Source: a bacterium (lineage in GTDB: Bacteria; Dependentiae; Babeliae; Babeliales; RVW-14). From it: a DNA stretch of 16,983 bases. The stretch spans positions 1 through 16,983 of the forward strand of contig RGUK01000023.1 of assembly GCA_010027825.1 (NCBI GenBank), read 5' to 3'. This document shows, in pieces, positions 1 to 6,656 of the stretch (within the stretch, counting starts at the first letter, position 1; each line of letters starts with the position of its first letter). A program made the translations under genes and the position numbers. The notes beneath the pieces are model-generated. The model had not been told where the DNA came from. It saw only the letters and a program-made list of their open reading frames with translations, and did no database searches.

Positions 1-260
1 TACTACGGTTCGTCACAAGCCAATTTTTATGCGACGGACGGGACTACAGTTGTGCAAACACTTGGAAACCTAAGTACCGCTGGTAATTATGCAGGGTTCA
101 TAGCAAAATACTTATCTTCAGGAGCGTTACAGTACACACTTCGGATTGATGGCACGAGTTATGACTACCCACAGTCAATAACAACGGCAGGGGAAGATTC
201 AGTGTATGTGACTGGATACTACGGTTCGTCACAAGCCAATTTTTATGCGACGGACGGGAC
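1..260 (+). repeat. 72-codon direct repeat in the fibre-like gene
   Basis: Bases 1-44 recur without change at 217-260, an offset of 216 bases or 72 codons. Similarity continues more loosely afterwards (LGNL...GFIAKYL). The identical block inside a diverged repeat suggests recent duplication or gene conversion. The array probably extends upstream of the window. Confidence 0.85.
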
Positions 261-828
261 GATAGTGCGGACACTTGGAAATTTGGGTTTGAATGCAGGG
301 TTCATAGCAAAGTATTTAAACTTTTCAGGTCCTACGATAATTACAACGTCGGGCAACGTGGGTATCAACAATACAGCTCCAAGTAGTACTTTACATGTAG
401 GTGGCAGTTTGGCCAAGGTTTCAGGTACATTTGACATTGCGCATCCCACCATACGAGACAAACGTCTTGTCCACAGTTTCATTGAAGGTCCCAGGTGCGA
501 TTTGATTTACAGAGGCACGGTGAAATTGTCAAGTGGCACTGCAACTATTGATTTAGACGCGCACTCGGTTGCGGATTCGGAGAGTGCGATGACACCAGGT
601 ACCTTCGTGGCCCTTACGTGTAATCCCGACGTGTTCCTGACGAACACCACAGGTTTTGGAGACTTGGTGTACACATTGAATGGGGCTATGCTTACGATTA
701 CATGTGAAGACTCCACGAGCAACGACACTGTGAGTTGGATGGTTATCGCGGAACGAGGTGACAACGAAATCTTACAATGGAATCGCACCAACTCGTATGG
801 TCAACTTTTAACGGAATACACACCTTAA
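1..828 (+). CDS. Beta-propeller (SBBP-like) / tail-fibre-like protein, 5' partial
   Basis: The reading frame is open from base 1, so the true start lies upstream; 275 codons and the stop are visible. The N-terminal part holds two 72-residue repeats with GFIAKYL...G...YVTGYYGSSQANFYATDGT, which resemble SBBP beta-propeller repeats. A phage-fibre-like stretch follows (SGNVGINNTAPSSTLHVGG), then a C-terminal domain with FDIAHP...LVHSFIEGPRCDLIYRG, similar to C-terminal domains on fibre-like proteins of giant and algal viruses (KxxVIxHP...YLVHxxxEGPExxxxYRG). By analogy it would be a virion surface or adhesion protein; this is inferred. A stem-loop follows the TAA. No signal peptide can be judged because the N terminus is missing. 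The domain type is fairly sure, the role is not. Confidence 0.75.
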   Translation, partial: YYGSSQANFYATDGTTVVQTLGNLSTAGNYAGFIAKYLSSGALQYTLRIDGTSYDYPQSITTAGEDSVYVTGYYGSSQANFYATDGTIVRTLGNLGLNAGFIAKYLNFSGPTIITTSGNVGINNTAPSSTLHVGGSLAKVSGTFDIAHPTIRDKRLVHSFIEGPRCDLIYRGTVKLSSGTATIDLDAHSVADSESAMTPGTFVALTCNPDVFLTNTTGFGDLVYTLNGAMLTITCEDSTSNDTVSWMVIAERGDNEILQWNRTNSYGQLLTEYTP

Positions 829-858
829 AAAAAACATTAACACATTTAGTCACATTAA

Positions 859-896
859 TGTAATTTACGCGTACTTAACACGCGATGTAAATTACA
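859..896 (+). terminator. Stem-loop downstream of the fibre-like gene
   Basis: TGTAATTTACGCG at 859-871 pairs with the CGCG and TAAATTACA parts of 881-896, with a 3-nt bulge (ATG). It begins 31 nt after the TAA. Mimivirus transcripts are known to end at such hairpins; the role here is inferred. Confidence 0.5.
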
Positions 897-954
897 CATT
901 CACATTTAGTAGACACGTGTTTGGTAGACGCTTAAGGCTTTTCTAAACTAATTT

Positions 955-1013
955 GAACGCGAAATCGCGTTTAGATACATTGTGCACCTTTTTCTAAACG
1001 CGAATTTGCGTTC
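955..1013. repeat. Two copies of the dispersed AACGCGAAWTYGCGTT palindrome
   Basis: GAACGCGAAATCGCGTTT at 955-972 and AAACGCGAATTTGCGTTC at 996-1013 are near-palindromes in the gap upstream of the primase gene. They belong to a family also found at 4848, 7011, 12095 and, in tandem, 13701. Each copy is flanked by TCTAAAC or GTTTAGA. Confidence 0.8.
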
Positions 1014-1024
1014 GGGTCAATCTA

Positions 1025-1120
1025 CGTCACACACTACATAACATTTCACATAACATTCTAAGTCACAGTTCACGTCACATTTTACGTCACAAGTAACGTC
1101 ACACTCTATCTCACACTCTC
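1025..1120. repeat. Eight-unit 12-bp tandem array upstream of the primase gene
   Basis: Eight consecutive 12-bp units start at 1025, 1037, 1049, 1061, 1073, 1085, 1097 and 1109. The consensus is close to CGTCACANTNTA; examples are CGTCACATTTTA and CGTCACACTCTA. The region is non-coding and ends 70 nt before the primase ATG. It could be a protein-binding array (enhancer or origin-like) or simply a decayed microsatellite. Confidence 0.75.
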
Positions 1121-1142
1121 CCATTGTTGTGTTCCCCCATAT

Positions 1143-1158
1143 TTAAAAAAAAGTGACT
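1143..1158 (+). promoter_or_regulatory. A-rich...TGA early-type promoter candidate for the primase gene
   Basis: TTTAAAAAAAAGTGACTT lies about 37 nt before the ATG at 1191. It resembles the poxvirus early core (A-run, TGA, A/T) and the related elements before 5806, 9902 and 13866. The downstream half is less A-rich than in those three. No transcription start is known. Confidence 0.4.
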
Positions 1159-1190
1159 TTAGCATATGTTAACACACAAAGGTGACAAAA

Positions 1191-3986
1191 ATGGCATTTA
1201 GCAAGTACCTTGCACAATTCACACGAGACACATCAGCTTCTCAGACGCATTTGTCTTTCAACAAAGGAAAGTACAATGTCCCTGACAAAAAATATGACGA
1301 GTTTTACAAAAAATACTACCAAGCGTACAAAGCAGGCGAACCATTGTATCTAATTGAAAAGGTTCATGCAAGCATCTTTGCGTTTTTTTTGGACCTTGAA
1401 GCCCCCAGGGACACCGCACCACTAGAGAGCACTGCTGTAAAAAGCATTTTACACACAACAATACAATTAATTCACGCAAACACCTCAAGGGACACAGTGG
1501 ACACCTTTGAAACTGCGGTATTTGTCACGGCTGTGGACACCGCGGACAACGTGGACACCGTGGACACCGTGGACACCGCGGACAACGTGGACACCGTGGA
1601 CACCGTGGACAACGTGGACACCGCGGACAACGTGGACACCGTGGACACCGTGGACAACGTGGACACCGCGGACAACGTGGACACCGTTGCGAACGCGAAT
1701 GTAGAGTGCGTCGTGTCAAGACGCATGAACAAGTATCACATAAACTTTCCAAATGTCATAGTAAATAACGACACGGCGATGGCATTAGCACGCGAGATCA
1801 AAGCTAAATTACCTCAATTGGGTGTGTACATAGACTCTTCAGTGTACAGAACGGGCCTCCGGATGTTTGGATCACAAAAGGTATATAAAGGCACTGAACC
1901 CGAATCGGAACTAGTGTATAGACTTTATGATTTGGACACCTTGGAGTATGTAGACGATATTTCGTACGAAATCTTTTTAAAGACGGTTGTTCGAAGACCC
2001 GCGGAAACACCTGTAACGATGACGGTACTTACGCCTTCGACGTCAACGTCGGTCTCAATGTCTCCGAGATCTCCGACTTCAACGGGCTCAATCGGTGGCG
2101 TGCCTCAAATAAAGGCCATAACAAATGCAAAGATATTGCGCGAGATTTCGGACTTGTTAGGGGCTATACGTGCAGAAAACGACTACTTTACAAACTACGA
2201 CTTGACCGTTCAGTCAGTAACAGCGTCAAAGAACAAGTTTGGGGTGTTTTGTTATTACGTTGTGATCCCGGATCGTGTGTGTCCGTTTGTGCAGCGTGAG
2301 CACAAGCGTGAATCTAATCCTGTGTACGTAGAACTGAGCAGTCGAGGGGTATGTATAAAGTGTTATGACGAAGATTGTCTAAGGCAGCGCTATCCACCTC
2401 AGGGCGTACCGTTTGGGGACTCGTTTTATGCAAGGTATCCAAACTTGGCGGCGACACTTGACAATTACATATCAGGTCCGGTGAACGTAACGGACACCAT
2501 TCGAGGATATTTGGAAGAGTCATTGTCGGGGTCTCATTACAAGGTTGCAAAGGCGGCATTTGAGGTGTACAAGTCGAGGTTTAGGGTGGACGATGTCAAA
2601 AACACTGAGTTTTTTGAGTTTGATGGCACGCGTTGGAAGCGAAGCTACAGGATCAATTTGTTGTTATCGGATGACCTTCCCAAGTACTACAATGCGATAA
2701 AAACGGCAACCGATTCTGATAAATTGGAAGAAGGTACAAGCAATGTGAAGAACGCGGTGATAGACAACTTGATAAACAAGCTTGAGAATGTGAACTTCAA
2801 GTCGAATGTGACAGGTCAGCTTGTGTATCTTCTGAAGTGTCACGACACAGACTTTTACAAATTGTTGGACCAAACGCCAGGCTTACTTGGATTTAAGAAT
2901 GGTGTTTACGATTTTAGTACAGGAACGTTTAGACAAGGTCGACAAGGGGATTACATAACATTTTCTACGGGGTATGAGTATACGGATTACGATCAGACGT
3001 CACCCGAAATCAACGAGATCTACATGTTTTTGTCACAGATTATTCCAAACAAGCGTGTATTGGAATACACGCTAAAGGTATTGGGCAAGGCATTGGTAGG
3101 TGTACCGGACGAGAAGTTTTACTTGTGGACGGGGTTGTCTGGAGCAAATGGAAAGTCAACGTTGATAAACTTGCTTGAGAATACGCTTGGGGACTACATT
3201 AGCTCTGTGGACGTAAGTTTGCTTACAAACAAGCGAACGGGAAGTAGTAATGCAACACCGGATATTGTGCGTCTAAGGGGCAGGCGTATATTTACATTTC
3301 AGGAGCCAGAGCACAATGACAGGTTGAGGACGGGTATTTTGAAGCAGTTTACAGGTGGAGATACGATTGTGGCACGTGAGCTCTTTAAAGCGCCGGTATC
3401 ATTTAAGTTACAAGGGACAATGGTGATGTGTTGCAATGACTTGCCGGCTGTTAGTTCGATTGATGGGGGCACATGGAGACGTATACGGGTAATTGAGTTT
3501 ACGAGCCGTTTTTGTGAGAACCCAACAAAACCGAACGAGTTCAAGATTGATCCAAAGATGAAACAGAAAATTTCCCAATGGAGACCGTATTTTATGAGTA
3601 TCTTGCTGCATTATTACCAGAAATACAAGAACATGACATTAACAGAGCCTGAAGAGGTTACGATTGCAACTGCGAAGTACAAGGTTGAGAATGACAAGTT
3701 CAACGAGTTCTTTGACAATTGCATTGAACCGGACAGTGCGGCATTCGAGTCCAATAAGTCTATTTACAATTACTTTACGGGGTGGTGGAGTTCAAACTAC
3801 CCAATGTCCAAGATACCTGACATCAGGGAACTCCGCAGGGCAATGAAGATTAAGTTTGGAAACGAAGTGGAATTAAAAGTAAACGGGATAAAGGAGTATG
3901 GTTTTGGTGTGTGCTTTCATAATATTGCAGGTTTATGTGAATCTGGAGGGTCGAACAGTGCACTTAGTGTGGACACAGATTTATAA
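1191..3986 (+). CDS. D5-like primase-helicase (AEP primase + SF3 helicase)
   Basis: 931 residues; it primes and unwinds DNA at the viral replication fork. The N-terminal AEP primase domain shows FFLDLE (D68, E70), KYH (H183) and YID (D215) as the three active-site motifs. C388, C391 and C396 fit the Zn-binding segment common after this domain. A Ser/Thr/Pro-rich linker lies near residues 275-310. The SF3 helicase has Walker A GANGKST (651-657), an acidic QEPE segment (704-707), motif C CCND (N749) and an Arg motif GTWRRIR (760-766). I chose the ATG at 1191; an in-frame GTG nine bases earlier is an unlikely start for a eukaryotic virus. A 51-residue VDT/ADN repeat (115-165) sits between primase motifs I and II. 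The 12-bp array and two palindromes lie just upstream. Confidence 0.95.
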   Translation: MAFSKYLAQFTRDTSASQTHLSFNKGKYNVPDKKYDEFYKKYYQAYKAGEPLYLIEKVHASIFAFFLDLEAPRDTAPLESTAVKSILHTTIQLIHANTSRDTVDTFETAVFVTAVDTADNVDTVDTVDTADNVDTVDTVDNVDTADNVDTVDTVDNVDTADNVDTVANANVECVVSRRMNKYHINFPNVIVNNDTAMALAREIKAKLPQLGVYIDSSVYRTGLRMFGSQKVYKGTEPESELVYRLYDLDTLEYVDDISYEIFLKTVVRRPAETPVTMTVLTPSTSTSVSMSPRSPTSTGSIGGVPQIKAITNAKILREISDLLGAIRAENDYFTNYDLTVQSVTASKNKFGVFCYYVVIPDRVCPFVQREHKRESNPVYVELSSRGVCIKCYDEDCLRQRYPPQGVPFGDSFYARYPNLAATLDNYISGPVNVTDTIRGYLEESLSGSHYKVAKAAFEVYKSRFRVDDVKNTEFFEFDGTRWKRSYRINLLLSDDLPKYYNAIKTATDSDKLEEGTSNVKNAVIDNLINKLENVNFKSNVTGQLVYLLKCHDTDFYKLLDQTPGLLGFKNGVYDFSTGTFRQGRQGDYITFSTGYEYTDYDQTSPEINEIYMFLSQIIPNKRVLEYTLKVLGKALVGVPDEKFYLWTGLSGANGKSTLINLLENTLGDYISSVDVSLLTNKRTGSSNATPDIVRLRGRRIFTFQEPEHNDRLRTGILKQFTGGDTIVARELFKAPVSFKLQGTMVMCCNDLPAVSSIDGGTWRRIRVIEFTSRFCENPTKPNEFKIDPKMKQKISQWRPYFMSILLHYYQKYKNMTLTEPEEVTIATAKYKVENDKFNEFFDNCIEPDSAAFESNKSIYNYFTGWWSSNYPMSKIPDIRELRRAMKIKFGNEVELKVNGIKEYGFGVCFHNIAGLCESGGSNSALSVDTDL
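1533..1685 (+). repeat. 17 x 9-bp in-frame repeat inside the primase domain
   Basis: Seventeen 9-bp units of the form GTG/GCG GAC ACC/AAC encode VDT, VDN or ADN triplets, residues 115-165. The later part shows a 45-bp higher-order unit (VDTADN VDTVDTVDN). It is directly followed by GCGAACGCGAATGTAGAG, a word also repeated in the gene at 5806. The block is acidic and probably disordered. Confidence 0.95.
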
Positions 3987-3990
3987 ATTT

Positions 3991-4000
3991 TTTTATGGGT
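3991..4000 (+). promoter_or_regulatory. T-rich ATGGGT element before the gene at 4009
   Basis: A T-run followed by ATGGGT lies between the primase stop and the next ATG. The same arrangement precedes the genes at 5468 and 15114. It may be a late-type promoter or a small upstream ORF start; three cases are too few to decide. Confidence 0.3.
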
Positions 4001-4008
4001 AAAACTAA

Positions 4009-4635
4009 ATGCGATTGCAGAGACGTGATTTTAACACGCGTATTTTAGAGAACAGGTACATAAGAGGTGATATACCGCCGATGTACACCTTGGAAACGGG
4101 ATCAAGTTTTAAGGATGCCATAGAAACTCTTACGGGAAAAAAAGTTATTCCGTTGTTGGTGAAATACATACGTTCGGTGCCGAGGGAAAGGTTTGGAGGA
4201 GCAAAGACTGAAATACTGAAGAACATTAGATCTGACGAGTTTATTTTGGACGAATCTCATATGGATTATTTGGAGCGGGCACTATCCCTTGGCATTGTGG
4301 TATTAAAATCGTCGTCTTATGATATTTCCCGATTAGAGTACACCCATTTTATCATTGTATACGGTGACAGGGGTCGTTGGTATCCGGTGAGTGTGGGGGA
4401 GTCAAGAGCATTTGTGCAGCCGGCTGAATTGTATACGGCTTTTGACAAGTCAGATATGTTTATGGGTCACATAAGTAAGGTATGTAAGGGGGGAGTGTGT
4501 AAACGATTGACATTAAACAACACGATTGAGTCAGTGGAAAGGTCACTTGGGTTACAAGTGCAGGTTAGTGACAGACCATTGTTGATAAAGTTGATCACGG
4601 TGTATGTTTCAAGTACTTTATTTCAGCGGACTTAA
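4009..4635 (+). CDS. Hypothetical protein, 208 residues
   Basis: I do not recognise this protein. It begins 22 nt after the primase stop, with the start in a CTAAATG context. There is no signal peptide or membrane segment. The order GSSFKDAIETL, then DEFILDESHMDYLERALSLGIVVLK, then HFIIVYGDRGRWYPV is vaguely like OTU-type or viral papain-like folds, where a Cys helix, a helix plus strand, and a final strand ending in His occur. Here the Cys position would be Ser and the His position Trp, so any such protein would be inactive. Two Cys lie in SKVCKGGVCKR near residue 160. The fold suggestion is weak. Confidence 0.75.
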   Translation: MRLQRRDFNTRILENRYIRGDIPPMYTLETGSSFKDAIETLTGKKVIPLLVKYIRSVPRERFGGAKTEILKNIRSDEFILDESHMDYLERALSLGIVVLKSSSYDISRLEYTHFIIVYGDRGRWYPVSVGESRAFVQPAELYTAFDKSDMFMGHISKVCKGGVCKRLTLNNTIESVERSLGLQVQVSDRPLLIKLITVYVSSTLFQRT

Positions 4636-4647
4636 ATGTGAAACAAA

Positions 4648-4665
4648 TTGTTTTATAAGAAACAA
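4648..4665 (+). terminator. Small stem-loop after the gene at 4009
   Basis: TTGTTT (4648-4653) pairs with AAACAA (4660-4665) around a 6-nt loop, 13 nt after the stop. The stem is short and AT-rich, and an overlapping alternative (AAACAAATTGTTT) exists. It fits the stop-proximal hairpin pattern but is weak alone. Confidence 0.3.
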
Positions 4666-4684
4666 AAGTCTGTGTTTATATTAA

Positions 4685-4840
4685 ATGGAAACTTTATATT
4701 GGATTTTGCTAGCTTTTGTCATATATGTACTCTTTACCAGAAAAAAATCCAAAGATGCATTTAATCCTGAAGGGAAGAAAGCGTGCTCGCAACGGGCCAT
4801 AAATGATGGGTACACAAGTTATATCTTTGGAAAGCATTAA
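4685..4840 (+). CDS. Putative 51-residue membrane microprotein
   Basis: A small ORF fills the gap between its neighbours: METLYWILLAFVIYVLFTRK, then a polar tail ending SYIFGKH. Residues 4-18 form one hydrophobic membrane segment, followed by RKKSK, so the N terminus would face outside or the lumen and the tail would face the cytoplasm. The start is in an ATTAAATGG context like other genes here. A perfect 18-bp palindrome lies 8 nt after the TAA. Short single-span proteins are common in virion membranes of large DNA viruses, but the role here is unknown. Support is the start context, the membrane segment and the terminator position. Confidence 0.6.
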   Translation: METLYWILLAFVIYVLFTRKKSKDAFNPEGKKACSQRAINDGYTSYIFGKH

Positions 4841-4847
4841 ACGGGCC

Positions 4848-4865
4848 GAACGCGAATTCGCGTTC
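4848..4865. terminator. Perfect 18-bp palindrome, probable terminator hairpin
   Basis: GAACGCGAATTCGCGTTC is a perfect palindrome 8 nt after the microprotein stop, followed by an A-run. It is the most symmetric copy of the dispersed palindrome family. Its position after a stop suits a transcript-end hairpin; its recurrence inside other genes shows that this cannot be its only role. Confidence 0.6.
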
Positions 4866-4928
4866 AAAAAAATAATAATATGGACATTAAATGTAAAAGA
4901 AATATTAATTTAATGTAAATTCTAGTGA

Positions 4929-5447
4929 ATGGCCGAACCATTGGACAAAAAATTATATGCAAAGGTGAAAAAGCTAGCGGACAAAAAATTCTTATCAAAG
5001 ACGGGTGTGTACAAGTCAAGTTGGATAGTAAGGGAATATAAGAAACGTGGTGGCAAGTACGGTTCGGACAAGAAACGTGGTTCGGACAAGAAACGTGGTT
5101 CGACAAAGTCTCCACTTTTAAGATGGTACAGGGAACGTTGGGTAGACTTGAACAGACCCATTCGTAACTCAAAGGGCAAAGTCGTAGGGTATAAGCCATG
5201 TGGGCGACCAAGTGCTAAGGGACCCGCAAAAGGGAGGTATCCTTTGTGTCGCCCGACAAAGCGTGTATCACCTAGGACCCCACGAACTTTACGGGAAATT
5301 TCAAAAGGGAGCATCAGACGAGCCAAACGTGACAAATCACGCGTCAAACACACTAAAAACATACAATTTGGAGCGGGACACCGGGAGTCTGGAGGCCTGG
5401 TATTTTTAGGGATTGTTATTGGTGTCGTTGCGGTCTTGCTCCGATAA
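4929..5447 (+). CDS. DUF5872-like basic protein with C-terminal membrane segment
   Basis: 172 residues, strongly basic. Residues 1-45 (MAEPLDKKLYAKVKKLADKK...SKTGVYKSSWIVREYKKRGGKY), RWYRERWVDLNRPI, VVGYKPCGR and GRYPLCRPTKRVSPRTPRT match what I recall of DUF5872, a family of unknown function seen in giant viruses. Two Cys (CGR and LCRP) are part of that signature. A DKKRGS repeat (18 bp) is inserted after the first block. The last 18 residues or so (GGLVFLGIVIGVVAVLLR) form a membrane segment, so the protein may be tail-anchored, which I would not expect from the core domain. The start has a GTGAATGG context. Confidence 0.8.
   Translation: MAEPLDKKLYAKVKKLADKKFLSKTGVYKSSWIVREYKKRGGKYGSDKKRGSDKKRGSTKSPLLRWYRERWVDLNRPIRNSKGKVVGYKPCGRPSAKGPAKGRYPLCRPTKRVSPRTPRTLREISKGSIRRAKRDKSRVKHTKNIQFGAGHRESGGLVFLGIVIGVVAVLLR
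5061..5096 (+). repeat. 18-bp tandem repeat (GSDKKR) in the DUF5872-like gene
   Basis: Two exact copies of GGTTCGGACAAGAAACGT, with a third degenerate start (GGTTCGACAAAG) following. They encode GSDKKR GSDKKR GS. The block interrupts the otherwise conserved N-terminal half of the protein. Confidence 0.9.
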
Positions 5448-5448
5448 A

Positions 5449-5462
5449 TTTTTAAAATGGGT
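5449..5462 (+). promoter_or_regulatory. T-rich ATGGGT element before the gene at 5468
   Basis: TTTTTAAAATGGGT lies directly upstream of the ATG at 5468, as at 3991 and 15084. The ATG within it opens a three-codon upstream ORF (MGV, then TAA). Confidence 0.3.
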
Positions 5463-5467
5463 GTTTA

Positions 5468-5809
5468 ATGACACTAAAAGACACACTAGTGCACGTTGAA
5501 AGGGATGTACTTGTATTTGACAAGCCTTTTCGTCACATAAAGGTGATAAAGTTTGACACGCAAGACATTAATAACAATGAAATCACTAATGAGATACTTG
5601 AAATCACGTACAATGCAGATCGCACACGTTTCCATGTGCCAAACACTGAATTTGTCTTTATAGAGACTTTGAACGGGCTTTCATTTAACAGGTCTTTTAG
5701 ACTCGTACCAGACGTACCAAAGGTACCCGAGGTGGCACAGGTAGCACATGCATTTAAAGAGTTGCAACTAAAAAATGAAAACATACGTGCTTACGTATAT
5801 CGTAAATGA
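5468..5809 (+). CDS. Hypothetical protein, 113 residues
   Basis: Not recognised. The composition suggests alternating beta strands (VLVFDKPFRHIKVIKFDTQ, ILEITYNADRTRFHV, EFVFIETLNGLSF) followed by VPDVPKVPEVAQVAHAFKEL, a short VP-rich linker and a helix. There is no membrane segment or metal motif. The last four bases overlap the next start (ATGA). An A-rich...TGA promoter-like element for that next gene lies inside the last 14 codons of this one, so the two need not be co-translated. Both proteins begin MTLK, which may be chance. Confidence 0.75.
   Translation: MTLKDTLVHVERDVLVFDKPFRHIKVIKFDTQDINNNEITNEILEITYNADRTRFHVPNTEFVFIETLNGLSFNRSFRLVPDVPKVPEVAQVAHAFKELQLKNENIRAYVYRK
5769..5783 (+). 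promoter_or_regulatory. Early-type promoter candidate embedded in the preceding ORF
   Basis: AAAAAATGAAAACA, with TGA at 5776-5778, lies 30 nt before the ATG at 5806. It closely matches the elements before 9902 and 13866. It encodes part of LKNENI, so it is read both as codons and, possibly, as a promoter. Confidence 0.45.
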
Positions 5810-6555
5810 CGCTCAAGTATTACAAGCAATTGGAGTCTCTTCCAAAGGAATTCGTTAGCACTGTGAAGGGGATAATCGAGACAATCCTAGATACTTATGA
5901 TGTAACTAGAAAGGACAATGGCGAAAGTGTGGACAACAAAAAGATACTAAAAGAACTAGGGCTTGAATCACCTGTAGAGAAGAGCTGTCGGGCAATTACT
6001 GCAGCAGGAAACATGTGTGTATGGAAGGCCCTTTCTGGTGAACACTATTGTAAGCGACATATCTCGAGCAAGTTCAAGTGGGGTGTCGGCAATTCCGGCA
6101 CTGCGACAAGCACTGCGACAAGCACTGCGACAAGCACTGCGACAAGCACTGCGACAAGCACTGCGACAAGCACTGCGACAAGCACTGCAACAAGCACTGC
6201 AACAAGCACTGCAACAAGCACTGCAACAAGCACAGTTACAGACACTCCTAAGGACATCGCGGACGTAGAGACAGCGAACGCGAACGTAGCGAACGTAGAG
6301 ACAGCGAACGCGAACGTAGAGAACGTAGAGACAGCGAACGCGAACGTAGAGAACGTAGAGACAGCGAACGCGAACGTAGAGAGCGCACCATCGAGAGCGG
6401 CACCTGAAGGTTTTGTGAAGCGGTTTATTGAGGATTCATTTTATTATACGGATTCACGTTTTGTGTATGACGATTCCATGGATATTGTGGGGTACAAGTA
6501 CAAGAGTGATTGGGTGTTGACGAACAATGCTCTTGAGTTGAAACTTGTTATTTAG
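5806..6555 (+). CDS. Cys/His-motif protein with two tandem-repeat blocks
   Basis: 249 residues. Residues 61-85 carry CRAITAAGNMC...YCKRH, spaced C-x9-C-x10-C-x2-H (C61, C71, C82, H85), a short probable zinc motif of the kind widespread in giant-virus proteins (DUF5763-like). It is followed by eleven TATS repeats (residues 99-142) and four ETANANV repeats with ENV/ANV spacers (about 155-191). A 50-residue C-terminal segment rich in aromatic residues (FYYTDSRFVYDD...YKYKSDWV) follows and may be a second folded unit. The role is unknown. It overlaps the upstream gene by 4 bp. The TATS block would be flexible and could be O-glycosylated if exposed to a glycosyltransferase; that is speculation. 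Confidence 0.8.
   Translation: MTLKYYKQLESLPKEFVSTVKGIIETILDTYDVTRKDNGESVDNKKILKELGLESPVEKSCRAITAAGNMCVWKALSGEHYCKRHISSKFKWGVGNSGTATSTATSTATSTATSTATSTATSTATSTATSTATSTATSTATSTVTDTPKDIADVETANANVANVETANANVENVETANANVENVETANANVESAPSRAAPEGFVKRFIEDSFYYTDSRFVYDDSMDIVGYKYKSDWVLTNNALELKLVI
6100..6231 (+). repeat. 11 x 12-bp repeat (TATS)
   Basis: Unit ACTGCGACAAGC. The first seven units have GCG and the last four have GCA at the Ala codon, otherwise all are identical. This indicates separate expansion of two unit variants by slippage or unequal exchange. Confidence 0.97.
6268..6378 (+). repeat. About 4 x 30-bp repeat (ETANANVENV)
   Basis: Each unit contains GCGAACGCGAACGTAG, half of the dispersed palindrome fused to GTAGAG. 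The same word, with C replaced by T, follows the VDT repeat in the primase gene. The first spacer is GCGAACGTA rather than GAGAACGTA. Confidence 0.95.
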
Positions 6556-6572
6556 TAAACTTGGTATTTAGT
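6541..6572 (+). repeat. 16-bp tandem duplication over the stop codon at 6553
   Basis: AAACTTGTTATTTAGT (6541-6556) and AAACTTGGTATTTAGT (6557-6572) are adjacent with one mismatch. The first copy contains the TAG stop. It may be a simple duplication. Confidence 0.7.
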
Positions 6573-6656
6573 TGTGATTGTAAATTACGCTCTTGTTACA
6601 GTGTACTTTACGCCACATACTTGATACACACACAATTATTTTGTTGGGGACATTTA

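Noticed and set aside
1182..1190. GTG start for the primase
   Set aside because: It adds three residues; a eukaryotic virus should use the ATG at 1191.
1472..1752. ORFs on both strands overlapping the VDT repeat
   Set aside because: They are other-frame readings of the 9-bp repeat (STLSTV, WTPWTP, RCPRCP); only the primase frame continues into conserved sequence.
5806..5809. Bacterial or phage origin suggested by the ATGA overlap
   Set aside because: No Shine-Dalgarno sequence is visible at the genes, and the gene content and promoter elements fit a eukaryotic large DNA virus.
6561..6656. TTG start for the coiled-coil protein
   Set aside because: The first ATG in frame, at 6657, has the TTTAATGG context shared by other genes; the extra 32 residues overlap the expected promoter space.
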